Below, in pieces: positions 12,590-13,554 of a DNA stretch of 13,554 nucleotides. Source of the stretch: Lachnospiraceae bacterium UBA1201 (lineage in GTDB: Bacteria > Bacillota > Clostridia > Lachnospirales > Lachnospiraceae); contig DBXX01000015.1 in assembly GCA_002309675.1 (NCBI GenBank), forward strand, positions 1 to 13,554, given 5' to 3'. Made by a program: the position numbers and the translations under genes. The notes below the pieces were generated by a model. That model ran no database searches, had not been told where the DNA came from, and saw nothing but the letters and a program-made list of their open reading frames with translations. Position 1 is the stretch's first letter. Each line of letters starts with the position of its first letter.

Positions 12590-13554
12590 ATGTATCGTAT
12601 CATAGACGGACGGATACGTATTTCGGTACGTGATCTCGTGGAATTTGTGATGCAGAGCGGCGATCTGGATAATCGCAGCGGCTCCTACCGGGATAAAAAG
12701 GCGATGCTTAAAGGGGCGAAGATCCATAAGACTTTGCAGGATCGCGGCGGCAGCACGTATCGCGCGGAAGTATCCCTGAAACATGAGATCGCCTGTCCCG
12801 AATATACGATTTTATTGGAAGGGCGCGCCGACGGGATATTTACTCGGGAGGACGGCGTGACCTCCATCGATGAAATAAAGAGTATGTATGCAAATGTGGA
12901 GCATTTCACGGAGCCTGTTGCGGTACACCGCGCGCAGGCTCTGTGTTATGCTTATATTTTTGCCCTTCAAAACGATCAAAAGCAGATGGGCGTACGCATG
13001 ACCTATTGCAACATTAAAACCATGCAGGTGAAGTATTTCGAGGAATTGCTGACATTTGAGCAGCTGGAAGACTGGTTCACCGAGGTCCTTCTGAAATTGA
13101 CGAAGTGGTTCGATTTCCTGATGGAGCATCGGAAGGAGCGCAATGCCTCCATTCCTTCGATCGCATTTCCCTTTCCGTACCGGAACGGACAGAAGCAACT
13201 GGTCGTTTCGACATATAAGACGATCGCTGCCGGAAAGAAACTGTATATCGAGGCGCCGACGGGAATCGGAAAGACGATGTCAGCCGTCTTTCCTTCGGTC
13301 AGCGCGATGGGACAGGGGCTTGCGGATAAGATCTTCTACCTGACGGCGAAAACGATCACGCGCACAGTCGCTCAGGAAGCCTTCGATATCCTGCGTGAAA
13401 AGGGGCTGGCATTTAAGAGCCTGATCCTGACTGCGAAAGAAAAACTATGCATTCTGGAGACGCCGGATTGCAACCCGGAGGCCTGCCCGTATGCCCGTGG
13501 CTTTTTCGACCGGATCAATGATGCCGTGTTCCACCTGGTGACGCAATACGATCG
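12590..13554 (+). CDS. Cas4-like nuclease fused to an iron-sulfur XPD/DinG-type helicase (5' part)
   Basis: Partial: 321 codons are visible and the frame is open at the right edge. The N-terminal part (about 1-185) has a RecB/Cas4-type PD-(D/E)XK pattern: H46 in AKIHKTLQ, D81 in GRADGI, and E95-x-K97 in IDEIKS. The helicase part begins near 192 with FPYRNGQKQL. Walker A is EAPTGIGKT (221-229). LTAKTITRT (251-259) resembles motif Ia. Cysteines at C287, C294 and C299 in the CPYARG context match the iron-sulfur insertion of XPD/DinG helicases; the fourth would lie past the edge. It probably unwinds and nicks or trims DNA during repair or recombination; a defence role is possible but unsupported here. 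The ATG has GGAGGAG (12581-12587) directly upstream. Confidence 0.85.
   Translation, partial: MYRIIDGRIRISVRDLVEFVMQSGDLDNRSGSYRDKKAMLKGAKIHKTLQDRGGSTYRAEVSLKHEIACPEYTILLEGRADGIFTREDGVTSIDEIKSMYANVEHFTEPVAVHRAQALCYAYIFALQNDQKQMGVRMTYCNIKTMQVKYFEELLTFEQLEDWFTEVLLKLTKWFDFLMEHRKERNASIPSIAFPFPYRNGQKQLVVSTYKTIAAGKKLYIEAPTGIGKTMSAVFPSVSAMGQGLADKIFYLTAKTITRTVAQEAFDILREKGLAFKSLILTAKEKLCILETPDCNPEACPYARGFFDRINDAVFHLVTQYD

Noticed and set aside
1..13554. CRISPR arrays, insertion sequences, integrases, phage or toxin-antitoxin genes
   Set aside because: No regularly spaced direct repeats, no terminal inverted repeats and no transposase, integrase or toxin-like reading frame were found.

Overview
The window looks like ordinary chromosome from a strictly anaerobic, mid-GC Firmicute, most likely a Lachnospiraceae-type Clostridium relative. 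The reasons are the protein families present (NfnAB electron-bifurcating transhydrogenase, PurO plus a stand-alone AICAR transformylase, 7TM-EAL protein, a Cas4-like nuclease/XPD helicase fusion), sigma-A promoters of TTGACA/TATAAT type often with an extended -10, and strong GGAGG-type ribosome binding sites. This assignment comes from reading the sequence, not from a database search.

Layout: (i) 86-1598, minus strand: a nitroreductase-family gene followed 34 nt later by pyrB (aspartate carbamoyltransferase), with a sigma-A promoter at 1702-1730. (ii) 1853-3322, plus strand: xylB (xylulokinase), divergent from the first pair. (iii) 3489-5758: nfnA-nfnB, overlapping by one base and closed by a hairpin terminator. 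A 166-bp gap before nfnA holds several inverted repeats. (iv) 5853-6332: rlmH, with its own hairpins. (v) 6464-8368: purO and a purH-like gene that has only the AICAR transformylase domain. Together they carry out the last two steps of IMP synthesis as two proteins instead of bifunctional PurH. (vi) 8515-8585: tRNA-Trp(CCA) with a near-consensus promoter and a clear terminator. (vii) 8931-10487: an exported CAP/SCP-domain protein with a Glu/Thr-rich spacer and probably two Ig-like modules. (viii) 10633-12570: a 7TM protein with degenerate GGDEF and intact EAL domains, predicted to hydrolyse c-di-GMP. (ix) 12590 to the right edge: the first 321 codons of a Cas4-like nuclease fused to an iron-sulfur XPD/DinG-type helicase, 19 nt after the EAL gene.

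Most genes are housekeeping: pyrimidine and purine synthesis, pentulose phosphorylation, NADPH/ferredoxin balance and ribosome modification. The less ordinary parts lie to the right: the CAP surface protein, the c-di-GMP enzyme and the nuclease-helicase. I see no mobile element, CRISPR array, phage gene or toxin-antitoxin pair. I do not see a convincing undescribed multi-gene system. The best leads are the structured gap before nfnA, the dyads overlapping two promoters, the nuclease-helicase next to a c-di-GMP phosphodiesterase, and the split IMP-forming pair.
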